Of a stretch of 64,000 nt of DNA, positions 8,478-20,806 are shown piece by piece; the first letter of the stretch is position 1, and the number at the start of each line of letters is the position of its first letter. Made by a program: the position numbers and the translations under genes. The DNA is from Flavobacterium urumqiense (lineage in GTDB: Bacteria > Bacteroidota > Bacteroidia > Flavobacteriales > Flavobacteriaceae), in NCBI RefSeq assembly GCF_900108015.1, contig NZ_FNVP01000009.1, positions 1 to 64,000 of the forward strand, written 5' to 3'. A model generated the notes under the pieces. It was not told where the DNA came from. It ran no database searches and saw only the letters and a program-made list of their open reading frames with translations.

Positions 8478-11400
8478 ATGAAAAAAGTTATTAGTTTATT
8501 ATTTTTTGTGCTTTCTATTCACACGATGATTGCACAAACGACTACATCTAGTATTAAGGGAATTGTAAGAAGCTCGACGGCTGACTTACTGCAGGGAGCA
8601 ACAGTTTTAGCAGTTCATACTCCAACAGGATCTAAGTATTCTGCGCTGTCAAACGCTGATGGAAGGTTCAATTTGTTAAATATGAGAATTGGCGGACCCT
8701 ATAAAATCACGGTTACTTATGTAGGATTTCAAAATCAAGAATTTAATGATGTTTATCTTGAATTAGGTAAAGCATTTAGTTTGGACATCCTCTTGCAAGA
8801 TGAAAGTCAAAAATTACAAGAAGTAAAAGTTACTGGTGCTAAAAATAAAGTTTTTGCAAGCGGAAGAACAGGTGCTGAAACTACAATTGGTCGAAGAGAA
8901 TTAGCGACTTTGCCATCTATCTCAAGATCTGCTGAGGATTTTACACGTTTAGAGCCTTCAGCAAGTGGCGGTTCTTTTGGTGGTAGAAATGATCAGTATA
9001 ATAGTTATTCACTGAATGGGGCGGTATTTAATAATCCTTTCGGATTAGATGCAGCTACTCCAGGAGGGCAAACAAATTCACAACCTATTTCATTAGACGC
9101 TATTGATCAAATTCAGATTGCCACTGCTCCTTACGATGTAACATTATCTGGGTTTACAGGAGCTTCTGTGAATGCAGTTACAAAGTCTGGAACTAATGAA
9201 TTTCATGGAACGGCTTACTCATTTTACAGAAACCAGGATTTAACCGGAAGTAAAGTTAATGGAGAAAAAATATTTGTTCCTTCATTGGAACAAACTCAAG
9301 CAGGTGTAAGTATTGGAGGTCCAATTGTGAAAGATAAATTATTCTTTTTTGCCAATTATGAAATTGATAAAAGAAGTGATTTAGGATCAAGTGTTGTTGC
9401 TAATGATGGGAACAGTACAACTGGGGTAAATGAGTCGAGAGTTTCAGCTACTGATTTAATGCATGTTTCTACAGAATTAGGTAAGTTAGGATATAATACG
9501 GGTGCTTATCAAGGTTTTACTCATAACTCAGATTCGAATAAAGGAATTATCAAATTCGATTGGAATATAAATGATAATAATAAATTAGCCGTTATTTATA
9601 ATTTTCTAGATGCTTCAAAAGATAAGCCAGCGCATCCTACTGCAATTTTCCGCAGAGGACCTGACATAAATACAATGCAATTTGAAAAATCAGGTTACCA
9701 AATTAATAATCAAATTCAATCTTTTTTAGTTGAATTGAACTCTAAATTTAGTGAAACGGTAACAAATAAATTACAGGCAGGATACACGCATTTTAATGAT
9801 TTCAGAAAACCATTTTCTGCACCAGCTCCAGTTATTACTATAACAAAAGATGGATCTCCTTATATTATTGCAGGGCATGAGCCATTCTCAATCAACAATA
9901 AATTAGATCAAAAAGTAATTCAAATAACAGATAATTTAAATATTGTAAAAGGAAATCATACTTACACAGCAGGCTTTTCTTTTGAAAAGTTCATTTTCAA
10001 AAATTCATTTAATTTAAAAGGATATGGTTTTGATGTTTTTGGTAGTGTTAATATGGCTGGCTTCGATGCAAATATCGCAAACGGGTATTATGCTTCAGCA
10101 ATTGCCGCGGCACAAACTACTTTTGAGGCAAAAAACAAATTAGAAGATGGTGCTAATGGTGGTTGGAATCTAGCTGAAACTACTGTTGGTCAATTAGCAT
10201 TTTATGTTCAGGACGAGTGGAATATCAATGATAATTTCAAATTAATATATGGATTAAGAGCTGATAAACCTCTTTATTTCAATACTTCTGAATTAATTCA
10301 GAAATTTATTGACACAGATAATTCTGAAGGATACGTTCCTACAATTAATTATTACAATCCAAAAGATGGTAGTGTTGTAAATTTTGATTCTACAAAATTA
10401 CCTGGAAACGCATTACTATGGTCACCTAGAGTAGGGTTCAACTGGGATGTAAATGGGAATAAGGTAACACAATTACGTGGAGGTTCTGGTATTTTTACTG
10501 GGAAACTTCCATTTGTTTGGGTAGGAAATCAAGTAGGAGGTACAGATCCATTTTTCTATGAAATGGTTAATAATGATTTTAAATTTCCTCAAGTTTGGAG
10601 AACAAGTTTAGGTATTGATCATAAATTCGAAAACAATTATATACTTACAGTAGATATGTCTTATAACAAGGATTTAAATGCTGTTCATGTTCAAGATTGG
10701 GGATTGAAAAAACCAACAAGCCAATTAGTAGGTGCAGACAACAGACCAATTTATGGATCTAATGACTATGGTACTTGGAATGAATACGGTTTTCCTGCAA
10801 GAGCACACGCGTATGTATTGACTAATTCAAAAAAAGGTAGTGCATTCAATGGTTCTGTAAAAGTGCAAAAGACTTTTGATAATGGATTATTTGCTAGTTT
10901 AGCCTATAACTATTTGAAATCTAAAGATGTTAATTCAATAGAAGCTGAGATTACAGGTGATGCTTTTAATTTCAATCCTGCTTTAGGGAATGTAAACAAT
11001 GATGTTCTTTCAAATTCGAAATATGGTGATACACATCGATTTATCGGAGTGGGTTCTAAAAAATGGAAATACGGGACCAACGACAAATGGGCAACTACTG
11101 TTTCTACTTTCTTTGAATACGCTCAAGGCGGTCGTTTTAACTATACTTATGGAGGCGATATTAACAATGATGGTTCTGGGGCTAATGATTTAATTTTTAT
11201 TCCTACAACTGCTCAAATCAATACTATGATTTTTTCTGGAGCCGGACAAGGTGCCGCTTTTGATAAATTCATCAGTCAGGATGATTACTTAAATGGTAGA
11301 AGAGGACAGTATGTTGAGCGTTACGGTGCTTTATCGCCTTGGAGAGGAAAATGGGATCTTAAATTAATGCAAGATTATAACTTTAAAATCTCTTCCGCTT

Positions 11401-11639
11401 CAGATAAAAAGAATACTATTCAATTTAGTGTTGATGTATTGAACTTAGGGAATTTATTAAATTCTGATTGGGGATTGGTTCAAGTACCTACAAGTGTACA
11501 ACCAATTGGGGTTTCGGTTAATCAAACTACAAATGTACCAACCTATACATTTAATGGTACCCAGACTAAAACTTTCAACTATGATGCTAGTTTAGCTTCA
11601 AGATGGCAAGCGCAGTTTGGAATTAGATATATATTCTAA
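8478..11639 (+). CDS. Oar-like TonB-dependent outer-membrane receptor
   Basis: A 1053-residue outer-membrane protein. Signal peptide to about residue 20 (SIHTMIAQ), then a carboxypeptidase-regulatory-like beta-sandwich (about 24-110, SIKGIVRSSTADLLQGATV), a plug domain (ETTIGRRELATLPSISRSAE, then YNSYSLNGAVFNN and IQIATAPYDV) and a large beta-barrel ending in the aromatic W-QAQFGIRYIF. The TonB box is not obvious. The architecture matches the Oar family common in Bacteroidota. The substrate cannot be read from sequence, and no SusD partner is adjacent, which argues against a SusCD glycan system. Transcribed alone between two terminators. Confidence 0.93.
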   Translation: MKKVISLLFFVLSIHTMIAQTTTSSIKGIVRSSTADLLQGATVLAVHTPTGSKYSALSNADGRFNLLNMRIGGPYKITVTYVGFQNQEFNDVYLELGKAFSLDILLQDESQKLQEVKVTGAKNKVFASGRTGAETTIGRRELATLPSISRSAEDFTRLEPSASGGSFGGRNDQYNSYSLNGAVFNNPFGLDAATPGGQTNSQPISLDAIDQIQIATAPYDVTLSGFTGASVNAVTKSGTNEFHGTAYSFYRNQDLTGSKVNGEKIFVPSLEQTQAGVSIGGPIVKDKLFFFANYEIDKRSDLGSSVVANDGNSTTGVNESRVSATDLMHVSTELGKLGYNTGAYQGFTHNSDSNKGIIKFDWNINDNNKLAVIYNFLDASKDKPAHPTAIFRRGPDINTMQFEKSGYQINNQIQSFLVELNSKFSETVTNKLQAGYTHFNDFRKPFSAPAPVITITKDGSPYIIAGHEPFSINNKLDQKVIQITDNLNIVKGNHTYTAGFSFEKFIFKNSFNLKGYGFDVFGSVNMAGFDANIANGYYASAIAAAQTTFEAKNKLEDGANGGWNLAETTVGQLAFYVQDEWNINDNFKLIYGLRADKPLYFNTSELIQKFIDTDNSEGYVPTINYYNPKDGSVVNFDSTKLPGNALLWSPRVGFNWDVNGNKVTQLRGGSGIFTGKLPFVWVGNQVGGTDPFFYEMVNNDFKFPQVWRTSLGIDHKFENNYILTVDMSYNKDLNAVHVQDWGLKKPTSQLVGADNRPIYGSNDYGTWNEYGFPARAHAYVLTNSKKGSAFNGSVKVQKTFDNGLFASLAYNYLKSKDVNSIEAEITGDAFNFNPALGNVNNDVLSNSKYGDTHRFIGVGSKKWKYGTNDKWATTVSTFFEYAQGGRFNYTYGGDINNDGSGANDLIFIPTTAQINTMIFSGAGQGAAFDKFISQDDYLNGRRGQYVERYGALSPWRGKWDLKLMQDYNFKISSASDKKNTIQFSVDVLNLGNLLNSDWGLVQVPTSVQPIGVSVNQTTNVPTYTFNGTQTKTFNYDASLASRWQAQFGIRYIF

Positions 11640-11660
11640 ATTATTATTATTAAATTATGA

Positions 11661-11690
11661 AAGCCTTCTTGAAAAAGAAGGCTTTTTTTT
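11661..11690 (+). terminator. Intrinsic terminator after the TonB receptor gene
   Basis: A 9-bp stem AGCCTTCTT / AAGAAGGCT with a 4-base loop, followed by eight T. Strong intrinsic terminator. Confidence 0.9.
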
Positions 11691-11703
11691 GGTTTAAAAA
11701 ATC

Positions 11704-11711
11704 TAAATTTG
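11704..11711 (+). promoter_or_regulatory. Candidate -7 box for the DUF6495 gene
   Basis: TAAATTTG fits the Bacteroidota -7 consensus. Transcription would start near 11718, so the leader would span the optional upstream start at 11725 and supports the later ATG at 11776. Confidence 0.5.
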
Positions 11712-11775
11712 CACCGGAAATTAAATGCCAAAAAAAACTTTATTTCTTAGCGCCCTTCGGGTAAAAATTATAACA

Positions 11776-12249
11776 ATGAAATACTCTAGATTAACAAAAG
11801 AACAATTTGAAGAGTTGAATCAGGAATTCAGCACATTCTTAGCTACTCAAGCAATTGATAAAGCGGAATGGGATAAAATTAAAGCTGAAAAACCAGAAGT
11901 GGCTGAACAGGAATTAGACGTTTTCTCTGATTTGATTTGGGAAGGAGTTCTTTCAAAAGCAACTTATTTAGAACATTTTTCTAAGAATCACATCTTCCTT
12001 TTTGAATGCTTTGATACTCACGTACAATCAATCGTTCTAAAATCATTGGTTCCCGAAACTGATTTTTTGACCAGAGAAGGATTGCAATGGCTTAGCGATA
12101 ATATGTTTACCGAAACCATTGAAATGAAAACCGGGAAAAAAGAATTTACAGAGGAGCGCAATACTTCGATTTTCGCTTTAATTCAGCAAGGTGCTTTTTT
12201 GAGTGATGGTCTTTTATACAAACAAATAAATTCGATTATAGAATCGTAA
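11776..12249 (+). CDS. DUF6495-family protein
   Basis: A 157-residue soluble, acidic protein typical of flavobacteria. It starts MKYSRLTKEQFEELNQEFST and contains WDKIKAEKPEVAEQELDVFSDLIWEGVL. No catalytic motif or membrane segment is visible, and the family has no known role. An in-frame ATG at 11725 would add 17 residues (MPKKTLFLSALRVKIIT) that are unlike the family, so I prefer the start at 11776. It is followed by ligA after a 76-nt gap. Confidence 0.75.
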   Translation: MKYSRLTKEQFEELNQEFSTFLATQAIDKAEWDKIKAEKPEVAEQELDVFSDLIWEGVLSKATYLEHFSKNHIFLFECFDTHVQSIVLKSLVPETDFLTREGLQWLSDNMFTETIEMKTGKKEFTEERNTSIFALIQQGAFLSDGLLYKQINSIIES

Positions 12250-12304
12250 TTATAGTGCTATTTCTTTTAAATTAGTTATTTTAATACACTTTTTCAAAAA
12301 CTAA

Positions 12305-14996
<2,692 letters not shown>

Positions 14997-15011
<15 letters not shown>

Positions 15012-15908
15012 TGTTCCTTTAAATGAATTTTGCTTGTCATTATCCAAATAAAAATCGATTCTACCCAAATTAATTCCGTAACAACCCACTTGATTTACTA
15101 AAACGTCTTTGCCAGCAAGATTTTTTACAACAGTAGGTTTATCAAGAAAAGTATGGGTGTGTCCACCAATTATCAAGTCAATATCTTGGGTAATTGCCGC
15201 TAATTTTAAATCACAAAGTTTATTGGGTTCGTCTTTATAATTGTATCCCAAATGCGACAAGCAAATTACTAAATCACATTTTTTTTCTTTCTTTAATATG
15301 CGAACCATATCTTGTGCAGCTTCAACAGGATTATTATATACCGTTTCTTTATACATTGCTTTATCTACCAAACCATTCAATTCAATGCCGAGTCCAAAAA
15401 CACCCACTTTGATTCCATTTTTATTGAAAATTTTATAAGGTTTTACTAGGCCATTCATAACCGTATTTTTAAAATCATAATTTGCCGACACGAATTCAAA
15501 CGTAGCATGAGGCATTTGGGCATACAATCCTTCAACTCCATTGTCAAAATCATGATTGCCTATAGTCGAAAGATCATACTTCATCATACTCATCAATTTG
15601 AACTCTAATTCACCGCCATAATAGTTAAAATAGGGCGTTCCCTGAAATATATCACCGGCATCAAGTAACAATACATTTGGATTTTCCTTTCTAATTGTTT
15701 CAATTAAAGCAGCTCTTCGAACAACACCTCCCATATTTGGGTTTCTGGGATGATTTGCAGGAAACGGGTCAATATAACTGTGCACGTCATTGGTATGCAG
15801 AATCGTCAGATGTTTAGTTTCCTTAGATTCAAAACTGCTCAAAGATAAACCTAAACTTAACAATGCCGTGGTGGCTGCTGTTTTTTCTATAAAAACTCTT
15901 CTTTTCAT
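14997..15908 (-). CDS. Metallophosphatase, 5'-nucleotidase N-terminal catalytic domain only
   Basis: A 303-residue protein with a twin-arginine-like or Sec leader (KRRVFIEKTAATTALLSLGL) and one calcineurin-like metallophosphatase domain. Metal-binding motifs of the UshA/5'-nucleotidase family are present in order: LHTNDVHSY, LLDAGDIFQGTP, TIGNHDFDNG, LVICLSHLGYN and IIGGHTHTF. The C-terminal nucleoside-binding domain of full-length UshA is absent and is encoded by the next gene upstream (16070-16870). The two are separated by a palindromic repeat. They probably act together in the periplasm as a nucleotide phosphatase (inference). Confidence 0.88.
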
Positions 15909-15922
15909 TTTTTTATTTTTTT

Positions 15923-16004
15923 GAAGCTATTTCCCGCTTTCCGTTGCAATCTTTTTATCCGCCGAAAAGGCAGATAAAAAGGATTTTCACTTCACTCGGG
16001 GCTA
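15923..16004 (-). repeat. Dispersed palindromic repeat, copy 2
   Basis: Starts GAAGCTATTTCCCGCTTTCC and ends CACTTCACTCGGGGCTA, with an inner CTTTTTATCCGCC / GGCAGATAAAAAG stem. It sits between the two halves of the split 5'-nucleotidase, within the probable transcript. Same family as 3296-3374, 53089-53176 and 60286-60362. Confidence 0.8.
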
Positions 16005-16069
16005 GGGCTATATATTTAAGGAACTATTTTCTGGCGATTCAAAATGAATGCTGAGAATGAACCCTGATT

Positions 16070-16870
16070 TTATTCAACAGTAATTCTGACATCATTTACC
16101 ACAGGAATTGTATCTACTTCTTTGAAATAATCAATCAGAATATTTCGCAATTTGTAATCCAAATCAAATTTCTGAACTCCTTTTTTAAAGAAACTCATAT
16201 TGTCACCACCATTTGATAAATAATCATTGGTACCTACATAATAAATTTTGTTTCTTTCAATCGATTTTCCTTGAACTAATATATTTTTAGCAACATTGTC
16301 TTTGCCTATTGTAAAAGTAATTCCGGAGATTGGATGTGGTTTTTTTTCGGCGATAAAATAGTCAACCAATTCAAGAATGTGTTCTCCTTTCAAAGCTATA
16401 ACAACCATAGTGTTTTCAAAAGGCATGATTTCAAAAGCCGTTCTGCTCGTAACATTCCCTTTTGGAAGAATAGACCGAATGCCACCATTATTGAGTAAAC
16501 AAATATCGATATTCTTTTTTTCTCTGGCATTAAATACTAGGTTGCCTCGCTTAAGTGTAACGTCAGCTATTAAATTTCCAATAGTTGTTTGCCATTTACC
16601 AGAACTTTTGTCTAATGTTACAGGACAATAGGCTAGAACACTGTCTAAATCTTTATTAATATGTTCTCTATACGGTTTAATGAAGTTATCAATTTGCTTG
16701 GACTGTTCGCTCGGATTAGGAACTAGATTTCCCTTTTCTGTAACGGGAATTTGTTTGCCTTCTATTTTAGAAACATGATAATTTTGTTTGCTGCAGGAGA
16801 AAATAAAAACAAATGTTAAGAATATAACAAAAAGTTTTAAAACATAGTTATACTTTTTTAGTTTTACCAT
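16070..16870 (-). CDS. 5'-nucleotidase C-terminal domain lipoprotein
   Basis: A 266-residue predicted lipoprotein (VFIFSCSKQ, Cys about 26) consisting of a 5'-nucleotidase C-terminal domain. Family motifs are visible: GNLIADVTL, INNGGIRS-like LNNGGIRSILPKGNVT, FEIMPFENTMVVIALKG, and YYVGTNDYLSNGGDNM, which supplies the substrate-stacking aromatic residues. It lacks the catalytic metallophosphatase domain, which the downstream gene encodes. The pair therefore looks like UshA split into two proteins, one of them lipid-anchored. It diverges from the DUF6913 gene. Confidence 0.87.
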   Translation of the reverse strand: MVKLKKYNYVLKLFVIFLTFVFIFSCSKQNYHVSKIEGKQIPVTEKGNLVPNPSEQSKQIDNFIKPYREHINKDLDSVLAYCPVTLDKSSGKWQTTIGNLIADVTLKRGNLVFNAREKKNIDICLLNNGGIRSILPKGNVTSRTAFEIMPFENTMVVIALKGEHILELVDYFIAEKKPHPISGITFTIGKDNVAKNILVQGKSIERNKIYYVGTNDYLSNGGDNMSFFKKGVQKFDLDYKLRNILIDYFKEVDTIPVVNDVRITVE

Positions 16871-16917
16871 TTTAAATGCGACTTAATTAATTAATTTTGT
16901 AATAAAGTAAAAGTAGT

Positions 16918-17445
16918 ATGTTTTTAAATTATATAAAGGATTTTTACGTAAAAAAAAAATTAAAAAACAGTTTGCACAATTTAAAAAGTAATATACTTTC
17001 AGTTGGAATACAAACCGTTGGTTTACTCATTGATGCGAGTCATTTTACAGAAAAAGAAGCGCTGATTAAGGAGTTGATAGCAAACGGAATTCCAGAGAAA
17101 AGCATCAAAACGATAGTGTACAAAGATAGATTTAAGTTAAATGATGTAAATTCACAACCTGGTTTCAGTGATAAACATCTTAGTTGGAATGGAGCAATTG
17201 AAAATCCAAATGTGAATGATTTTATAAATGAAAAGTTTGATTTACTCATAAGCTATTACGATGTAGAAAAAGCAATATTAATGCTGATTACACATAATTC
17301 AAAAGCAGTATTTAAAGTAGGTTTTTCAACAATCGATAAAAAATTAAATCATTTGACCATTGGTACGAACGTCAAAAATTATAAAGTTTTCACAGATGAA
17401 TTATTCAGATATATAAAATTATTTAAACAAAATATAATACAATAA
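16918..17445 (+). CDS. DUF6913-family protein
   Basis: A 175-residue soluble protein with a basic N-terminus ([13 protein letters not shown]). It shows alternating beta/alpha character with a conserved-looking [21 protein letters not shown] stretch near residues 110-130, as in the flavobacterial DUF6913 family. No catalytic residues are recognisable. It sits 1 nt upstream of dapA, so the two are probably cotranscribed. That linkage is common in flavobacteria but does not define a role. Confidence 0.7.
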   Translation: MFLNYIKDFYVKKKLKNSLHNLKSNILSVGIQTVGLLIDASHFTEKEALIKELIANGIPEKSIKTIVYKDRFKLNDVNSQPGFSDKHLSWNGAIENPNVNDFINEKFDLLISYYDVEKAILMLITHNSKAVFKVGFSTIDKKLNHLTIGTNVKNYKVFTDELFRYIKLFKQNIIQ

Positions 17446-17446
17446 T

Positions 17447-18334
17447 ATGCAATCAATAATAGGAACTGGTGTTGCCCTTGTAACTCCATTTAAAGAAGAT
17501 TTTTCAATTGACACCGAAGCATTAAAAAGAATTGTAAATTTTTCAATCGATGGCGGAATTGAATATTTGGTAATACTTGGTACAACTGCCGAAAATGCTA
17601 CATTGTCTCAAGAGGAAAAAGAATTAGTTATCAAAACAGTCATCGAAGCTAATAATGGCAGTTTGCCTTTGGTTTTAGGAGTTGGCGGAAATAACACTAT
17701 GAAAGTAGTGGAAGAGCTTAAAACGAGAGATTTATCTTCATTTGTGGCCGTGCTTTCTGTTTCTCCTTATTACAATAAACCAACACAAGAAGGAATTTAC
17801 CAACATTTCAAAGCAGTTGCTGAAGCATCTCCAATTCCAGTGATTTTGTATAATGTTCCGGGCAGAACAGCAAGTAATATGTTACCATCGACAGTTTTGC
17901 GTTTGGCGAATGATTTTAAAAATGTTGTGGCTATCAAGGAAGCAGCAGGCGATATCGTACAAGCGATGCAATTATTAAAAAATAAGCCAAAAGATTTCCT
18001 TGTAATATCTGGAGATGACATGATTGCCTTACCGATGGTTTTGGCGGGCGGATCAGGCGTTATATCCGTAATTGGACAAGGATTTCCCAAAGAATTTTCA
18101 GAAATGATCCGTTTGGGTTTGAATAGAAAAGTGGATGAAGCATTCAAAACACAATACATTTTAGATGACGGTATTGATATGATTTTTGAACAAGGAAATC
18201 CTGCAGGAATCAAACAAGTGTTTCTATCACTGGGTATAGCTGAAAACATTGTTCGTTTGCCATTAATAAAAGTCGATGAATCGTTGGCAGTACGAATTGA
18301 CCAATTTGTTAAAAAAATCAATAAACTTGGGTAA
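17447..18334 (+). CDS. dapA: 4-hydroxy-tetrahydrodipicolinate synthase
   Basis: Condenses pyruvate with aspartate semialdehyde in lysine and diaminopimelate synthesis. It is a 295-residue TIM barrel of normal length. The active site is visible: GTTAENATL (about 45-53, the family's GTTGE loop), YNVPGRT with catalytic Tyr135, and Lys164 in VAIKEAAGD, which forms the Schiff base with pyruvate. The GDD loop ([10 protein letters not shown]) also fits. It starts 1 nt after the DUF6913 stop. Confidence 0.97.
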   Translation: MQSIIGTGVALVTPFKEDFSIDTEALKRIVNFSIDGGIEYLVILGTTAENATLSQEEKELVIKTVIEANNGSLPLVLGVGGNNTMKVVEELKTRDLSSFVAVLSVSPYYNKPTQEGIYQHFKAVAEASPIPVILYNVPGRTASNMLPSTVLRLANDFKNVVAIKEAAGDIVQAMQLLKNKPKDFLVISGDDMIALPMVLAGGSGVISVIGQGFPKEFSEMIRLGLNRKVDEAFKTQYILDDGIDMIFEQGNPAGIKQVFLSLGIAENIVRLPLIKVDESLAVRIDQFVKKINKLG

Positions 18335-18367
18335 TAAACCTTATATTTTTTTAAACAAAAATATATT

Positions 18368-18412
18368 TTGAAGTAGCTAAATTAATAACTAAATTTGCCA
18401 CCGAAACTTCGG
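18368..18412 (+). promoter_or_regulatory. Promoter of the bamD-rpoZ-coaBC-porD block, with leader hairpin
   Basis: TTG at 18368-18370, a 19-nt spacer and TAAATTTG at 18390-18397 match the Bacteroidota consensus exactly. The predicted start lies near 18404, inside a small hairpin (CCGAA-AC-TTCGG, 18401-18412) that would sit at the very 5' end of the mRNA. Confidence 0.7.
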
Positions 18413-18464
18413 TATGATTTTTTATGTTAAAATAAACTGTGAAAATCAGAAAAAAAGTAAAAAA

Positions 18465-19259
18465 ATGAAAAAAATAATATCGCTATTGCTTCTTGTTGTT
18501 GTCGTTAGTTCTTGCAATGAATATCAAAAAGCATTAAAAACCGAAGATGTTGCTGTGAAATTTGATATGGCAACTAAATTATATGATTCAGGTAAATATA
18601 CTAAAGCGATTCGTCTGTTTGAGCAAATTGCTCCAGCATACAGAGGGAAGCCACAAGCTGAAAAGTTGTTTTATATGTTTGCTCAATCGTATTACAAAAC
18701 CAAACAATATTATTTAGCCGGTTATCAATTTGAAAGTTTTGTTTCAGGTTATCCAAAAAGTGAAAAAATTCAAGAAGCGGCTTACTTAGGTGCAAAAAGT
18801 TATTCAATGCTATCGCCAGTATATAGTTTAGATCAAAAAGATACCTTTAAGGCTATTGAAAAATTACAAGCATTTATCGATAATTACCCTAACTCGCAAT
18901 ATTTGGCTGAGGCAAACCAAACTGTAAAAGTGCTAACTGAAAAAATAGAAAAAAAGGTATATGAAAATGCAAAAGGATATAACACTATATCAGATTATAA
19001 ATCAGCAATAGTTGCGTTTGATCTTTTTTTAGGAGATTATCCGGGAACAATATATAAGGAAGATGCGCTGTTTTATAAATATGATTCTGCTTACCAATTA
19101 GCAATTAACAGTATTCCTGCAAAAATGGAAGAAAGATTAAATGTTGCAAAAACGGCACATTCAAATCTTATAAAGTTTGATGCAAATACAAAATACAAAA
19201 AGACGGCTGACGAAATGTTAGCTAGAATTGAAAAAGATTTACAAAAATTTAATAAATAA
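18465..19259 (+). CDS. bamD: Outer-membrane assembly lipoprotein BamD
   Basis: A 264-residue lipoprotein (leader ending VVVSSCNEYQ) built of tetratricopeptide-like repeats, for example YDSGKYTKAIRLFEQIAP, YYLAGYQFESFVSGYPKS and FKAIEKLQAFIDNYPNS. These match BamD/ComL, the accessory lipoprotein of the BAM complex that inserts outer-membrane proteins. I place the start at 18465 because the 17 residues added by an upstream ATG at 18414 would precede the signal peptide and lie almost on the transcription start. rpoZ follows 4 nt later. Confidence 0.93.
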   Translation: MKKIISLLLLVVVVSSCNEYQKALKTEDVAVKFDMATKLYDSGKYTKAIRLFEQIAPAYRGKPQAEKLFYMFAQSYYKTKQYYLAGYQFESFVSGYPKSEKIQEAAYLGAKSYSMLSPVYSLDQKDTFKAIEKLQAFIDNYPNSQYLAEANQTVKVLTEKIEKKVYENAKGYNTISDYKSAIVAFDLFLGDYPGTIYKEDALFYKYDSAYQLAINSIPAKMEERLNVAKTAHSNLIKFDANTKYKKTADEMLARIEKDLQKFNK

Positions 19260-19263
19260 AGTC

Positions 19264-19581
19264 ATGGATTTAAAAAAGACGAATGCTCCGGTAAATACAA
19301 TAACTTACAACAAAAACGTTATTGAAGAACCTACTGGTAATGTGTATGAAGCGATAACCATTATGGCTAAAAGAGCAAACCAAATCAATTCTGAAATCAA
19401 AAAAGAATTGACAGAGAAATTGGAAGAATTTGCTACATATAATGACAGTCTTGAAGAAGTTTTTGAAAATAAAGAACAAATTGAGGTTTCTAAATTTTAT
19501 GAAAAATTGCCTAAGCCACATGCTTTAGCGGTTCAAGAATGGTTAGACGGTAAAATTTACCACAGGGATTCAAATAAATAA
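19264..19581 (+). CDS. rpoZ: DNA-directed RNA polymerase omega subunit
   Basis: A 105-residue protein matching the Bacteroidota omega-like subunit family. The core is GNVYEAITIMAKRANQINSE, the counterpart of the R-x-x-A-R-Q-I motif of E. coli omega, followed by an acidic helical tail. Its position between bamD and coaBC is conserved (rpoZ and coaBC are linked in many bacteria). The start at 19264, 4 nt after bamD, is preferred over the in-frame codon inside the bamD end. Confidence 0.88.
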   Translation: MDLKKTNAPVNTITYNKNVIEEPTGNVYEAITIMAKRANQINSEIKKELTEKLEEFATYNDSLEEVFENKEQIEVSKFYEKLPKPHALAVQEWLDGKIYHRDSNK

Positions 19582-19588
19582 TAGTACA

Positions 19589-20806
19589 ATGTCAGTTTTA
19601 AACGGTAAGAAAATTTTACTAGGTATTTCTGGTGGGATTGCAGCCTATAAAACAGCTTCATTAGTACGACTTTTCATAAAAGCAGGTGCACATGTCCAAG
19701 TGATAATGACACCTGCTTCTAAGGATTTTATAACTCCATTAACGTTATCTACGTTATCTAAAAATCCTGTTTTTTCAAGCTTTTATAATCAAGACGACGA
19801 TAATGAAAAATGGAACAATCATGTTGAATTAGCTCTTTGGGCTGATATAATGGTTATTGCGCCTGCCACTGCAAATACTCTGTCTAAAATGGCAAACGGT
19901 ACTTGTGATAATCTTTTGATTGCGGCTTATTTATCTGCAAAATGCCCCGTTTATTATGCTCCTGCAATGGATTTGGATATGTATAAACATCCATCCACAA
20001 TTGCTAATTTTTTCTCTTTGACTCAATTTGGTGACACTATAATTCCTGCTGAAAGTGGAGAATTGGCTAGTGGACTTTCCGGAGAAGGCAGAATGGCTGA
20101 ACCAGAACATATTATTGCATTTATTGAAGCTGATTTAGAAAGCAGCTTGCCATTGAAAGGGAAAAAAATATTAATTACTGCCGGTCCCACATACGAAGCG
20201 ATAGATCCTGTACGTTTTATTGGAAATCATTCATCAGGAAAAATGGGTTTTGATATTGCTTCAAGTGCTGCAAATTTAGGTGCCTCGGTAATACTCATTA
20301 CTGGCCCTACACATTGTAAAGTAGCTAATACATTAATAAAAGTAATTCCTGTAGTTTCTGCTCAAGAAATGTATGATACTTGTCATCAGTATTATGCTGA
20401 TGTTGATGTTGCGATTGCCGCTGCCGCTGTTGCGGATTATAAACCAAAAAACGTTGCGCTACAGAAGATAAAAAAGAGTGCAGATGATTTTACTATTGAA
20501 CTCGAAAAAACGAAAGATATCTTAGCCTCTTTGGGAGAAATCAAAAAAAATCAGTTTTTAATTGGTTTTGCTTTAGAAACAGAAAATGAAATTGAGAATG
20601 CTAAGTTGAAAATTCAGAAAAAAAACTTAGATTTGATTGTTTTAAATTCATTACAAGATTTAGGAGCTGGTTTTGGGAAAGCTACAAATAAAGTTACCTT
20701 TATAGATAAGTTTTTCAATATTGAGCCAATGGATTTGAAATCAAAGGAAGCAGTGGCTGATGATATATTAAACAAAGTAATAGAGCATTTTTTATGTATA
20801 AAATAA
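19589..20806 (+). CDS. coaBC: Bifunctional phosphopantothenoylcysteine decarboxylase / phosphopantothenate-cysteine ligase
   Basis: Catalyses two steps of coenzyme A synthesis. At 405 residues it is full length. The N-terminal flavoprotein decarboxylase shows LLGISGGIAAYK, a catalytic-His region (WNNHVELALWADIMVIAPAT), PAMDLDMY in place of PAMNxxM, and the active-site loop SGLSGEGRMAEP, where the usual catalytic Cys (G-S/A-C-G) reads as Ser. The ligase half starts with GKKILITAGPTYEAIDPVR and has the K-I-K-K block. The end overlaps the DUF4835 gene by 13 nt. Confidence 0.95.
   Translation: MSVLNGKKILLGISGGIAAYKTASLVRLFIKAGAHVQVIMTPASKDFITPLTLSTLSKNPVFSSFYNQDDDNEKWNNHVELALWADIMVIAPATANTLSKMANGTCDNLLIAAYLSAKCPVYYAPAMDLDMYKHPSTIANFFSLTQFGDTIIPAESGELASGLSGEGRMAEPEHIIAFIEADLESSLPLKGKKILITAGPTYEAIDPVRFIGNHSSGKMGFDIASSAANLGASVILITGPTHCKVANTLIKVIPVVSAQEMYDTCHQYYADVDVAIAAAAVADYKPKNVALQKIKKSADDFTIELEKTKDILASLGEIKKNQFLIGFALETENEIENAKLKIQKKNLDLIVLNSLQDLGAGFGKATNKVTFIDKFFNIEPMDLKSKEAVADDILNKVIEHFLCIK

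Noticed and set aside
17797..18321. 174-codon minus-strand frame antisense to dapA
   Set aside because: Shadow of dapA; no promoter and no domain motif.
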